Positions 7,913 through 15,826 of a stretch of 26,174 nucleotides of DNA are shown piece by piece. Position 1 is the stretch's first letter. Every line of letters begins with the position of its first letter. The DNA is from CALJIC01 sp039805565 (GTDB lineage: Bacteria > Chloroflexota > Chloroflexia > Chloroflexales > Roseiflexaceae), in the NCBI GenBank assembly GCA_039805565.1, contig JBDLTZ010000301.1:1-26174 (forward strand), written 5' to 3'. The notes below the pieces were generated by a model. It was not told the origin of the DNA and did not search any database. It saw only the letters and a program-made list of their open reading frames with translations. A program made the translations under genes and the position numbers.

Positions 7913-10873
7913 GTGGCTCGGCTGAAGCTGCACCTGCTGGGGGTCCCGCGCGTGGAGCGCGACGGCGCACCGGTTGAGGTGGACACCCGCAAGGCGATCG
8001 CCCTGGTCGCCTTCCTGGCCGTCACTGGCCAGCCGCACAGCCGCGACGCGCTGGCGGCGCTGCTGTGGCCGGACTATGACCAGACGCACGCCCGCGCCAC
8101 CTTGCGCCGCACTCTCTCGGCGCTTAACAAGGCGCTCGGCGGTGAGTGGCTCGATGCCGGCCGCGAGACGGTGAGCCTCCAGCGCGGCGATGTGTGGGTG
8201 GATGCCGAGGAGTTCGCCCGGCGCATCTCGGCCACGCGCGGCCTGGTCGGCGACGACGGCTGCGCCGAGGCGATCGCGCCCCTCACTGAGGCGGTCGAGC
8301 TCTACCGCGGCGACTTCATGGCCGGCTTCACCCTGCGCGACAGCCCGGCCTTCGACGACTGGCAGTTCTTCCAGTCCGAGAGCCTACGGCGCGACCTCGC
8401 CGGCGTCCTCGAGCGTCTCATGCGCTGCCACGGCGTGCGCGGCGAGTACGAGGAGGCGATCGGCCACGCCCGCCGCTGGCTCGCCCTCGACCCGCTGCAC
8501 GAGCCGGTGCACCGCGATCTGATGCGCCTCTTCGCCGCCGCCGGCCGCAAGAGCGCTGCCCTCCACCAGTACCGTGAGTGCGTCCGCGTGCTGGAGAAGG
8601 AGCTCGGCGTCCCTCCGCTCGAGGAGACCACCCAGCTCTACCAGGCGATCAAGGAGAACCGGTTCACCCCGCCCCCCCCGATGACCGATGACCGACGACC
8701 GAGCAGCACTCAGCACTCAGCACTCAGCACTCAGCACTCAGCACTCAGCACTCAGCACTCGCTCCTCGTCGGCCGCGACTCCGAGAGGGCCACGCTGCTC
8801 GCCGCGTACAGCTCGGTGGCCGCCGACGGGCACCTCGTGGTGCTTGAGGGGGAGGGGGGCATCGGCAAGACCCGGCTGGCCGAGGATCTGCTGGCGCACG
8901 TGCGCTCCGGCGGCGGCGTGACGGTGGCGGTGCGCTGCTATGAGGGCGAGACCGATCTGGCCTACGGGCCGCTGTCGGCCGGGCTGCGCCCGTTCGTGAC
9001 CCAGCACGGCGCCCCCCGCTGGCGCGCCGAAGTGCCGCCCCACTGGCTGAGCGAGGCGGCCCGCCTGCTGCCCGAGATCGCCGCCCACGTGCCGGCGCTG
9101 CCACCCGTCCCACCGCTGGACAGCCCCGGCGCGCAGAACCGCTTCTTCGAGGGGCTGAGCCAGCTCCTGCTGGCCGTGTGCCGCGGCCCTGCCCCCGGCG
9201 TGCTCTTCATCGACGACCTGCACTGGGCCGACGCGGCCTCGCTCGACCTGCTGACCTACTTCGTGCGCCGGCTGCGCGGTCGCCCGCTGCTGGTGCTCGT
9301 CACCTGGCGCAGCGAGCACGTGCCCGCCGGCCACCGCCTGCGCCAGCTCCTGGCCGAAGCCCAGCGCGCACGGGCGGCGACTGCCCTCGCGCTCGGCCGA
9401 CTTGGGCCGGACGCGGTGGAGGCGCTGGTGCAGGCGACCGCAGGCCCGGGCGCCCCCGCCGACTTCGCCGCCCGCCTGCACCGCGAGACCGAGGGCCTGC
9501 CGCTGTTCGTGGTGGAGTACCTGGCCGCCATGTCGCACGGCGGCGCGCCCAGCGACCCCGAGTGGCCGCTGCTCGGCAGCGTGCGCGATGTGCTGCACGC
9601 TCGCCTCGCCAGCGTGAGCGAGACAGCCTCCCAGATCCTGGCCACTGCCGCCGTGATCGGCCGCTCGTTCGACTTCGACACCCTGCGCGAGGCCAGCGGC
9701 CGCAGCGAGGAGGAGGCTGTGGCCGCGCTTGAACAGCTGACGGCCTTCGGCCTGGTGGACGAGGCCCGCGCCGGCGTCCGCGGCCAGCAGCCCGCCCCTC
9801 TGCCCGAGCAGCCCTCCCTGTCCCCGGCATACGACTTCAGCCACGAGAAGCTGCGCGCCCTGGTCTACGAGGAGACCAGCCTGGCCCGCCGCCGCCTGCT
9901 GCACCGCCGCGTCGCCGACGCGCTCGCCGCCCGCGCTAGCGCCCGCCGCGACTCCGGCGCCGTCTCCGGGCAGATCGCACACCACTACCGCGAGGCGGGC
10001 CAGGACGCGCTGGCTGCTGACCACTTCAAGAGCGCCGGGATGCACGCCCGCGCGCTGTACGCCAACGCCGAGGCCCTGGCCCACTTCCGCGCCGCTCTGG
10101 CGCTCGGGCACCCCGCCGCCGCCGCCCTCCACGAGGCGATCGGTGACCTGCATACCCTGCTGGGCTCGTACGGCGCCGCGCTCACCAGCTACGAGACCGC
10201 CGCCGCCCTGTGCGACCCCGAGACCCTGCCGGTCATCGAGCGCAAGCTCGGCGGCGTCCACCACCGCCGCGGCGCCTGGGACATGGCCGAGAGCCACTTC
10301 CAGGCCGCGCTGGCCGTCCTCGGCGAGAGCGGGCAGCTCGGTGAGCGCGCGCGAGTCTACGCCGACTGGAGCCTCACCGCGCACCTGGCCGGCGAGCCGG
10401 ACTCGCAGGCCCGCGCCGCAGAGCTCGCCTGCCGGGCGCTGGATCTAGCCCAGGCCGGCGGCGACAACCGCGCCCTCGCGCAGTCCCACAACATCCTCGG
10501 CGTGCTCGCCACCAGCCGCGGCGAGCTCGACGCCGCCGTCCACCACCTCGAGCGCAGCCTCCAGCTCGCCAAGGAGCTGGGCGACCAGAGCGCCCGTGTC
10601 GCCGCCCTCAACAACCTGTCGCTGGCGTGCCACGAGCACGGTGATCTGCAGCGCGCCATCGAGCTCGCCGCCGAGGCCACCGCACTCGCCGGCCGACTCG
10701 GCGACCGCCACCGCGAGGCGGCGCTGCATAACAACCTCGCCGACCTGCTGCACGCCGCGGGGCGCTCGGCCGAGGCCATGGGGCACCTCAAGCAGGCCGT
10801 GGCCGTCTTCGCCGAGATCGGCGTCGAGGCCGGCGCCGTACGGCCCGAGATCTGGCGGCTCGCCGAGTGGTGA
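7913..10873 (+). CDS. BTAD-domain transcriptional regulator with AAA ATPase and TPR repeats (AfsR/SARP-like)
   Basis: This 986-aa cytosolic regulator begins with an OmpR-type winged helix (about residues 1-92). A BTAD helical domain follows (about 97-245; YRECVRVLEKELGVPPLEET is typical). A linker with heptapeptide repeats TQHSALS occupies residues 265-283. An NTPase domain comes next, with Walker A GEGGIGKT (313-320) and Walker B VLFIDDLHWAD (430-440). The last 300 residues are TPR-like repeats, for example ALAQSHNILGVLATSRGELDAA and ALNNLSLACHEHGDLQRA. Such proteins usually activate transcription by binding direct repeats near -35, with ATP and the TPRs gating activity. The GTG start at 7913 is set by GAGGAG six bases upstream. 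The linker DNA contains eight tandem CAGCACT units, three ATGACCG-type units and a run of eight C. Slippage there would change the frame. The gene diverges from the cupredoxin gene, a likely target. Confidence 0.9.
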   Translation: MARLKLHLLGVPRVERDGAPVEVDTRKAIALVAFLAVTGQPHSRDALAALLWPDYDQTHARATLRRTLSALNKALGGEWLDAGRETVSLQRGDVWVDAEEFARRISATRGLVGDDGCAEAIAPLTEAVELYRGDFMAGFTLRDSPAFDDWQFFQSESLRRDLAGVLERLMRCHGVRGEYEEAIGHARRWLALDPLHEPVHRDLMRLFAAAGRKSAALHQYRECVRVLEKELGVPPLEETTQLYQAIKENRFTPPPPMTDDRRPSSTQHSALSTQHSALSTQHSLLVGRDSERATLLAAYSSVAADGHLVVLEGEGGIGKTRLAEDLLAHVRSGGGVTVAVRCYEGETDLAYGPLSAGLRPFVTQHGAPRWRAEVPPHWLSEAARLLPEIAAHVPALPPVPPLDSPGAQNRFFEGLSQLLLAVCRGPAPGVLFIDDLHWADAASLDLLTYFVRRLRGRPLLVLVTWRSEHVPAGHRLRQLLAEAQRARAATALALGRLGPDAVEALVQATAGPGAPADFAARLHRETEGLPLFVVEYLAAMSHGGAPSDPEWPLLGSVRDVLHARLASVSETASQILATAAVIGRSFDFDTLREASGRSEEEAVAALEQLTAFGLVDEARAGVRGQQPAPLPEQPSLSPAYDFSHEKLRALVYEETSLARRRLLHRRVADALAARASARRDSGAVSGQIAHHYREAGQDALAADHFKSAGMHARALYANAEALAHFRAALALGHPAAAALHEAIGDLHTLLGSYGAALTSYETAAALCDPETLPVIERKLGGVHHRRGAWDMAESHFQAALAVLGESGQLGERARVYADWSLTAHLAGEPDSQARAAELACRALDLAQAGGDNRALAQSHNILGVLATSRGELDAAVHHLERSLQLAKELGDQSARVAALNNLSLACHEHGDLQRAIELAAEATALAGRLGDRHREAALHNNLADLLHAAGRSAEAMGHLKQAVAVFAEIGVEAGAVRPEIWRLAEW
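8681..8759 (+). repeat. Heptanucleotide tandem array inside the BTAD regulator gene
   Basis: Three ATGACCG/ACGACCG units (8681-8701) are followed by eight perfect CAGCACT units (8704-8759). A C8 run at 8672-8679 precedes them. Three 7-bp units equal seven codons, so the array is read as repeated TQHSALS. Gain or loss of one unit shifts the frame by one base. The same CAGCACT unit occurs five times between genes at 17153-17187. Confidence 0.95.
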
Positions 10874-11074
10874 GGTGTGATCTCGGTTGAAGAGAAGAGT
10901 TCTGAAGCGCTGCCCGCTGACGCCGGACCGCTGCCGCACGGAGGCCCTGAGCGGCGGCTGGTGGGCGGCCAGCAGGTGGCCTGCCACCTCGCGGAGTAGG
11001 GTCGCCCGAGCCTCACATCCCGAACGCCCGCGCCGACGTATCACGGCCGTACGCACTCTTGATATGAGGCTTCT

Positions 11075-11977
11075 ATGCGCCTGCTGCGCCGCTTCCTGCT
11101 CTGGACGCTCGGTATCCTGGCCGCCCTGGTGCTGTTTCTCGCCGGCTCGGTGGCGGTGGACGCGCTGATCGGCGGCGGCCGGGTGGCGACGCTCACCAAC
11201 ACCACCATCCCAAACCCCGCCGGCCCTGCCCTGCGCGCCTACGTGGCCCGCCCAAGCACGCCCGGCCCGCACCCGGCGGTGATCATGGTCCACGAGTTCT
11301 GGGGGCTGCGCCCGGACATGATGGGCAAGGCCGAGGCCCTGGCGCGCGAGGGGTACGTGGTGGTGGCGCCCGACGTGTTCCGCGGCGGCTCCACGGAGTG
11401 GATCCCGCGGGCGATCTTCCAGGTGGTGAGCACGCCAACGGCGCAGGTGGACGCCGACCTGGACGCGGTGTACGCCTGGCTCGCCGCTCAGCCGGACGTG
11501 CGGCCCGACCAGATCGCGGTGATGGGGTTCTGCTTCGGCGGCGGCACGGCGCTGCGCTACAGCCTGCACAACCCGGACCTGGCCGCCACGGCGGTGTTCT
11601 ACGGCTCGCTGATCACCGACGCCGAGCGGCTGCGGGCGCTCCCCGGCCCGGTGCTGGGGATCTTCGGCGGCGCCGATACCTCGATCCCGGTCTCCGAGGT
11701 GCGGGCCTTCGAGCAGGCGCTCCAGGCCGCCGGCGTGCCGAGCCAGATCACGGTGTACGAGGGCCAGCCGCACGCCTTTATCCACAGCGCGGACCCGGCG
11801 GCGGCGGGCGGGCCGGAGCAGGAGGCGTGGGAGGAGCTGCTGGGGTTCCTGCGCCAGAGCCTGGCCGGCGCGGCGACGCAGCCCTCGCGCATCGCCGGTG
11901 CGGACGACCCGGCCGCGCTGTTCAGCCCGGCGCGGGCCATGCACATGTTCGTGTGCGACCTGACGGTGCGGGGGTAG
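11075..11977 (+). CDS. Membrane-anchored dienelactone hydrolase family protein
   Basis: The 300-aa alpha/beta hydrolase starts with a hydrophobic helix (residues 8-28), a signal anchor or uncleaved signal. The catalytic domain that follows is of the dienelactone hydrolase type. The triad is visible as Cys153 in GFCFGGG, Asp201 in FGGADTSIP and His233 in QPHAFIH. Cysteine as the nucleophile separates this family from serine esterases. VMVHEFWGLRP (near residues 70-80) forms the oxyanion-side strand. Dienelactone hydrolase opens a lactone in chlorocatechol breakdown, but most family members act on unknown esters or lactones, and no catabolic genes are nearby. The ATG at 11075 has GAGG five bases upstream. 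The last 12 residues, ending MHMFVCDLTVRG, look unrelated to the fold and may be a read-on tail. The gene stands alone, 201 nt after the regulator gene. Confidence 0.87.
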   Translation: MRLLRRFLLWTLGILAALVLFLAGSVAVDALIGGGRVATLTNTTIPNPAGPALRAYVARPSTPGPHPAVIMVHEFWGLRPDMMGKAEALAREGYVVVAPDVFRGGSTEWIPRAIFQVVSTPTAQVDADLDAVYAWLAAQPDVRPDQIAVMGFCFGGGTALRYSLHNPDLAATAVFYGSLITDAERLRALPGPVLGIFGGADTSIPVSEVRAFEQALQAAGVPSQITVYEGQPHAFIHSADPAAAGGPEQEAWEELLGFLRQSLAGAATQPSRIAGADDPAALFSPARAMHMFVCDLTVRG

Positions 11978-12011
11978 CGGGCCTCTTGCCGCAGAGGGGA
12001 TGAAGGGGAAG

Positions 12012-12052
12012 GCGCTGCTGTGACAGCGCGGCGCGCTTCGCTCAGAATGACA
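12012..12052. repeat. Small hairpin plus half-copy of a dispersed intergenic repeat
   Basis: GCGCTG (12012-12017) pairs with CAGCGC (12024-12029). Then CGCTTCGCTCAGAATGACA (12034-12052) matches one arm of the inverted repeat at 23458-23518. It lies between the convergent hydrolase and STAS genes. A terminator role is possible but has no T-run to support it. Confidence 0.55.
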
Positions 12053-12057
12053 AGCGC

Positions 12058-12414
12058 CTACCCCGCCCGCGCGCCCGCGAGTGCCCCGGCCTCGTCGGGG
12101 AACACCTGCATGAAGTCCGCCAGGCGCGTGATCTGGAAGATCTCGACGTAGTGGCTGCTCAGGCCGCACGCCAGCAGCCGCCGGTCTGCCGCCCGCGCCC
12201 GCGCCAGCAGCCCTACGATCAGCGCGATGCCGGTGCTGTTGATGTAGTCCACCTCGCTGAAGTTGAGCAGGACGGCCCGCGGCGCGGCGCTCTCGGCCCC
12301 GGCGTAGGCGCTGTTGAGCACCGCCTCGGACTGGGCGTTGATCTCGCCGCGCAGGTCCACGATCGCCACCCCGGGCTGCTGCCGCACGCCGGCCTCAAGC
12401 TGCTTCCCCGCCAT
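12058..12414 (-). CDS. STAS-domain anti-sigma factor antagonist (RsbV/SpoIIAA-like)
   Basis: The 118-aa product is a lone STAS domain. The phosphorylation segment reads VDYINSTGIALIVGL, and Ser60 aligns with the phosphorylated serine of RsbV and SpoIIAA (Thr61 is next to it). In partner-switching systems the unphosphorylated antagonist binds the anti-sigma kinase and frees the sigma factor; kinase and phosphatase set its state. Its start codon lies inside the end of the upstream phosphatase/kinase gene (20-nt overlap), so translation is coupled and the stoichiometry probably matched. No sigma factor gene is in the window, so the final target is unknown and might be another protein. The gene is the last of a three-gene minus-strand operon. 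Confidence 0.9.
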   Translation of the reverse strand: MAGKQLEAGVRQQPGVAIVDLRGEINAQSEAVLNSAYAGAESAAPRAVLLNFSEVDYINSTGIALIVGLLARARAADRRLLACGLSSHYVEIFQITRLADFMQVFPDEAGALAGARAG

Positions 12415-14038
12415 CGCGGTCTCCCTCTAGGTACAGGACGAGCTCGACCGTGTGCCGGCCGGGCTCGTTGCTCACGCGCATCTTATCCACCAGCCGCTCG
12501 ATCAGGAACAGCCCCCAGCCGCGCGGCGACTGCACTCCGGCCAGCTTGGCCTCCAGGTCCGGCACCTCGGGCGCGGGCATCTCGCGCCCCTGCCCGCGGT
12601 CGGTGATCCGCACCGCCAGCGCCTCGCGCGCGGCCAGCACCTCCAGCAGCACCGGCGCGTCGGGCCGGTAGCCGTTGCCGTGCTCCATCGCGTTCATGGT
12701 GGCCTCGGCCACCGCCGTCTTCAGACGGTCCAGGTGCCGCGCCGGCAGCCCGAGGTCGCGCACCGCCTCGCCGACGTAGCGCATCGCCAGGTGCTCGTTG
12801 CCGGCCTGGCTCGGGACGCTGTGCTCGGCCAGGCGCCGCCAGGGGCCGGCCATGCGCCGCTCGGCGTCCCCGGGCTCGCGCGGCCGTGCCACCCCATCCG
12901 GCGCCGCGTCGCGCTCGATCGTCACCAGCGTGATGTCGTCCTCCTGCTCCCACCCCGAGCCGGTGAATGCCTCGAGGTCGGCCAGCACCGCTTCGATCAG
13001 CGCCTCGCCGCGCGCGTCCGGATAGCGCGCCACGGTGGCCTGGAGCCGTGGGAAGCCGAACATCTCGCGGCTGCGGCTGTGCGCCTCCACCACCCCATCG
13101 CTGTAGAGCAGGATGCCGTCGCCCGGCGCGAGCACCACCTCGTGCTCCTGGTACTGCATATCCGGCATCAGGCCAAGCGGCATGCCGATCGCCCGCAGCT
13201 CCTCCACCTGGCCGGCGCGCCGCAGGTAGGGCGGGTCGTGGCCTGCGTTGGCGTAGGTCATGCGGCCGCTCTCGGGGTCCAGCACCGCGCACAGGCAGGT
13301 CACGAACATGTTCGGCGGGATGTCGCCGCACAGGTGCTCGTTGGCGCGGCGGAGCACGGCCGCCGGGGCCGCCAGGCGCTGAGCCGCCGCGCGCAGGATG
13401 CTGCGGGTGGTGGCCATGAGCAGCGCCGCCGGCACGCCCTTGTCGGTCACGTCGCCCACGAAGATCACCAGCCGCCCGTCGGTCAGCTCCACGAAATCGT
13501 AGAAGTCACCGCCCACCGCCCGCGCCGGCTGGTAGTGGCGCGCGGTGCTCCAGCCTGCCACCGAGGGCATCGTGCGCGGGAGGAGCGTCTGCTGGATGAG
13601 CCGCGCCACGCGCAGCTCGTGCTCCATGCGCTCGCGGCCCTGGGCCTCAGACTGCTGCTGGCGCACGAGCTGGGCCACCCGCAGCGCCGGGGATGCCTGG
13701 GTCGCGAGGTTGTTCAGCAGCGCCCGGTCGTCGGCCGAGTACTCCTGCCCGCTCAGGCGCGGCCCCAGGTTGATCAGGCCGATCAGCTCGCCCTGGCTCA
13801 CCAGCGGCACCGCCAGCTTCACCCCGGCCGCCCGCAGCGCCCGCACGCCCGGTGAGTCGAGCTCGATCTCGTCCACCTCCACCGCCCCGGCGGCGCGCGT
13901 GAAGTACGCGACCACCGGGTCGTCGGGGGCCATGTCGAACGGCAGCGGCGATGTGGGGCGCTGGGGGGTGGCCGTAGGGGTGGGCCTGGGGGAGCGCCGC
14001 AGCAGCGAGCGCCAGACGTGTTGGAGCAGTCCTGTCAT
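12395..14038 (-). CDS. GAF-SpoIIE PP2C phosphatase fused to an RsbW-like serine kinase domain
   Basis: This 547-aa cytosolic protein combines opposing activities. Residues 45-122 form a GAF-like sensor. Residues 120-155 are a probable coiled coil. Residues 165-377 are a SpoIIE/PP2C phosphatase with metal-binding GGDFYD (176-181), GDVTDKG (195-201), LYSDG (311-315) and EDDIT (366-370). Residues 410-535 are a GHKL ATPase of the anti-sigma kinase type: N-box Glu445/Asn449 in AEATMNAMEHGNG, G1 box ITDRGQG (478-484) and GWGLFLIERL. By family analogy the phosphatase strips and the kinase adds phosphate on the STAS antagonist encoded just downstream (20-nt overlap). The gene begins 15 nt after the membrane sensor gene. 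Its own ribosome site is weak (GAGAG), so coupling to the sensor is likely. Confidence 0.92.
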   Translation of the reverse strand: MTGLLQHVWRSLLRRSPRPTPTATPQRPTSPLPFDMAPDDPVVAYFTRAAGAVEVDEIELDSPGVRALRAAGVKLAVPLVSQGELIGLINLGPRLSGQEYSADDRALLNNLATQASPALRVAQLVRQQQSEAQGRERMEHELRVARLIQQTLLPRTMPSVAGWSTARHYQPARAVGGDFYDFVELTDGRLVIFVGDVTDKGVPAALLMATTRSILRAAAQRLAAPAAVLRRANEHLCGDIPPNMFVTCLCAVLDPESGRMTYANAGHDPPYLRRAGQVEELRAIGMPLGLMPDMQYQEHEVVLAPGDGILLYSDGVVEAHSRSREMFGFPRLQATVARYPDARGEALIEAVLADLEAFTGSGWEQEDDITLVTIERDAAPDGVARPREPGDAERRMAGPWRRLAEHSVPSQAGNEHLAMRYVGEAVRDLGLPARHLDRLKTAVAEATMNAMEHGNGYRPDAPVLLEVLAAREALAVRITDRGQGREMPAPEVPDLEAKLAGVQSPRGWGLFLIERLVDKMRVSNEPGRHTVELVLYLEGDRDGGEAA

Positions 14039-14053
14039 GGGTTCTCTCGGAGC

Positions 14054-15358
14054 TTATTCACGTATCGCGCCAGCCTCGCGCCGCTCGCCCGGCACCCACA
14101 GGCTCACATGCTGCGGGCGCATGGCTGTGTTCACCACTGCCACCAGGTCGCCGCGCAGCCTTCCCAGGTCCACCTCGTCCCGCGCGCTGGCCGCGTAGAT
14201 CGCCAGAGTGCGCGTCGCGTCGTACTTGTGGCGGTAGAAGCGCCGGTCCACGAAGTCCTGCAGGCGGCGGCGGGCCGGCTGGAACAGCGCCGCGATCGCC
14301 AGGGTGGAGAGCACCACCGCGATGCTTGAGCGCTGGCCGGTGGTGACGCGGAAGGCGTACTGGAGCACAACGACGCTGCCCAGGTACACCAGCGCCAGCG
14401 CGGCGGTGAGCGCGCCGTACACCAGCGTCCGGTTGATGACGACGTCGATGTCCCACAGACGGTAGCGCACGATCACCACGAACAGCATCACCGGGATAGC
14501 GGTGAACAGCGAGGGCACCACCAGCTGCACCACCTGCCGCAGCGCGCCGCGGGCCTCCCACGAGATCCCGCCGAGCCGCGGCGCGCCCAGGACCAGCTCG
14601 GCGGCGGCGAACAGCAGGGCCAGCCCGAAGGCCAGGCTCAGCGTCCAGAGCAGCAGGCGCGACTGCTGGCGCTCTTCGGCGCTGCCGGCGTGGCTGAGCC
14701 GGAAGGCCTGCGCCCCCACGCCCACCAGCGGGATGAATACCCCGAAGTACAGCACCAGCCCGGCCGGGTCGCCGTCGGTGAGCAGCGCGGCCAGGGCCCC
14801 CACCAGCACTGGCGCGCCGAGGTACACAGGCTTCATCGGGCCGCGCATCCACCACGGTGCGTCGCGCTGCGGCACCAGCTTGCCGTCGGGAAACATCAGC
14901 AGCGCGTAGACATAGCAGACGCCCGCGATCATGTGCAGCAGATCGTGCGCGATGAAGAGCGACACCTCGCCGATCGGCAGCCAGAGAAACGCCGCGTGGG
15001 CTTGGAGGTTGAATACCGCCGACGTGCCAACCATCGCCACCGCCAGGAGTCGGGCGGCGCGGTCGCGCGGGTGGGACCGCATCAGCACCCCGGCGAGCGT
15101 CAGGTTGATGGCGCTGAACAGGTACTGCGCCATGATCTGCGGCGCCGGCATCAGCGTGTAGGAGGCGGAGAGCAGGTTGCGCGCCGCGACGCTGCCCTCC
15201 GCTTGTGTACCCAGCCGCTCGCGCAGCCCCGGTAGCGCCGCGATCACCGGCGTCAGCCCGGCCAGCAGCCAGATCGCCGCGAGCGCGCTGTAGACCGCGA
15301 AGAAGATTGTGAATCCCCTCGCGCGCCGCGCCTCTCTCCCACGTGTCCCATCGCGCAT
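14054..15358 (-). CDS. Multi-pass membrane sensor without its own output domain
   Basis: The 434-aa protein has about eight or nine hydrophobic helices through residue ~350 (for example FTIFFAVYSALAAIWLLAGL near the N-terminus). A charged cytosolic tail follows. The segments YRLWDIDVVINRTLVYG and FVDRRFYRHKYD are hallmarks of 7TM-like sensor regions usually fused to GAF, histidine-kinase or SpoIIE modules in Chloroflexota and Actinomycetota. Here translation stops shortly after the tail (VNTAMRPQHVSLWVP), and the GAF-SpoIIE protein starts 15 nt later. Sensor and effector are therefore separate polypeptides that presumably associate. The signal is unknown. The start at 15358 has GGGGAGG eight bases upstream. 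A 25-bp direct-repeat motif shared with the cupredoxin promoter lies 58-82 nt before the start and overlaps the end of the DUF3037 gene. Confidence 0.85.
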   Translation of the reverse strand: MRDGTRGREARRARGFTIFFAVYSALAAIWLLAGLTPVIAALPGLRERLGTQAEGSVAARNLLSASYTLMPAPQIMAQYLFSAINLTLAGVLMRSHPRDRAARLLAVAMVGTSAVFNLQAHAAFLWLPIGEVSLFIAHDLLHMIAGVCYVYALLMFPDGKLVPQRDAPWWMRGPMKPVYLGAPVLVGALAALLTDGDPAGLVLYFGVFIPLVGVGAQAFRLSHAGSAEERQQSRLLLWTLSLAFGLALLFAAAELVLGAPRLGGISWEARGALRQVVQLVVPSLFTAIPVMLFVVIVRYRLWDIDVVINRTLVYGALTAALALVYLGSVVVLQYAFRVTTGQRSSIAVVLSTLAIAALFQPARRRLQDFVDRRFYRHKYDATRTLAIYAASARDEVDLGRLRGDLVAVVNTAMRPQHVSLWVPGERREAGAIRE

Positions 15359-15393
15359 GTGCCCGCCTCCCCGCGTCTACGAACGGCATCACC

Positions 15394-15440
15394 ATGCTAG
15401 ACGCCGGGCGTCGGGCGAGCGTTACGGCGCGCGTTACGAG
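15394..15440 (-). promoter_or_regulatory. Putative activator-dependent promoter with 25-bp direct-repeat motif, copy 2
   Basis: GTTACG at 15421 and at 15433 (plus strand) repeat with a 12-bp period in a block (15416-15440) nearly identical to 7776-7800. On the minus strand TAGCAT (15399-15394) follows after 16 nt as a candidate -10. The distance to the -10 and the position before a minus-strand gene match copy 1. The second GTTACG contains the stop codon of the DUF3037 gene. Confidence 0.5.
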
Positions 15441-15826
15441 GAGGCCGGGACCATCGCCACGAGCAGGCGCTCCAGCGCCAGCAGCGGGTCCTCGCACACG
15501 CCGCTGTGTACCGGCGAGGGCTGCACCACCGTGCTGCGCGGCGCGGTGAGCCAGCGGAAGCGCTCGTGCGGTGGGAGCTCGCCGATCGGCCCTGCGCCCC
15601 GCCCGCCGCGGCAGATCAGCGGGATGTAGGCCAGCTGCTCCTCCAATGCCTCCAGGTCCAGGTCCGGGGCGAGCGCCAGCAGCCGCGCGCGGTCCACCCG
15701 GATGCGCGCCTCGAGGAAGCGCTGTGTGCGTGAGAACAGCACCACCCCGACGTTCACGAACTCGCCCCGCTCGACGCGCGGCACCACGCGGATGACGGCG
15801 TACTCAAACACGCTCTGCGCGGGCAT
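15434..15826 (-). CDS. DUF3037 domain protein
   Basis: The 130-aa soluble protein has the DUF3037 signature near its start, YAVIRVVPRVERGEFVNVGVVLF (residues 9-31). LLALAPDLDLEALEEQLAYIP follows. The function of DUF3037 is unknown. The family commonly sits directly after a HipA-like kinase gene, as here: the start codon lies 23 nt inside the end of that gene, with a strong GAGGAGG site. That overlap implies coupled translation and a shared role. I start at 15826 rather than at an ATG further upstream because of this ribosome site and because the similarity begins here. The stop codon lies within the direct-repeat motif that precedes the membrane sensor gene. Confidence 0.85.
   Translation of the reverse strand: MPAQSVFEYAVIRVVPRVERGEFVNVGVVLFSRTQRFLEARIRVDRARLLALAPDLDLEALEEQLAYIPLICRGGRGAGPIGELPPHERFRWLTAPRSTVVQPSPVHSGVCEDPLLALERLLVAMVPASS

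Noticed and set aside
8704..8759. CRISPR-like repeat
   Set aside because: Pure 7-bp tandem units without spacers, inside a coding frame, with no cas genes.
14058..15497. 479-aa frame overlapping the sensor gene on the same strand
   Set aside because: Arg/Gly/Ala-rich with no helices or motifs; the 434-aa frame has the expected membrane pattern and family segments.
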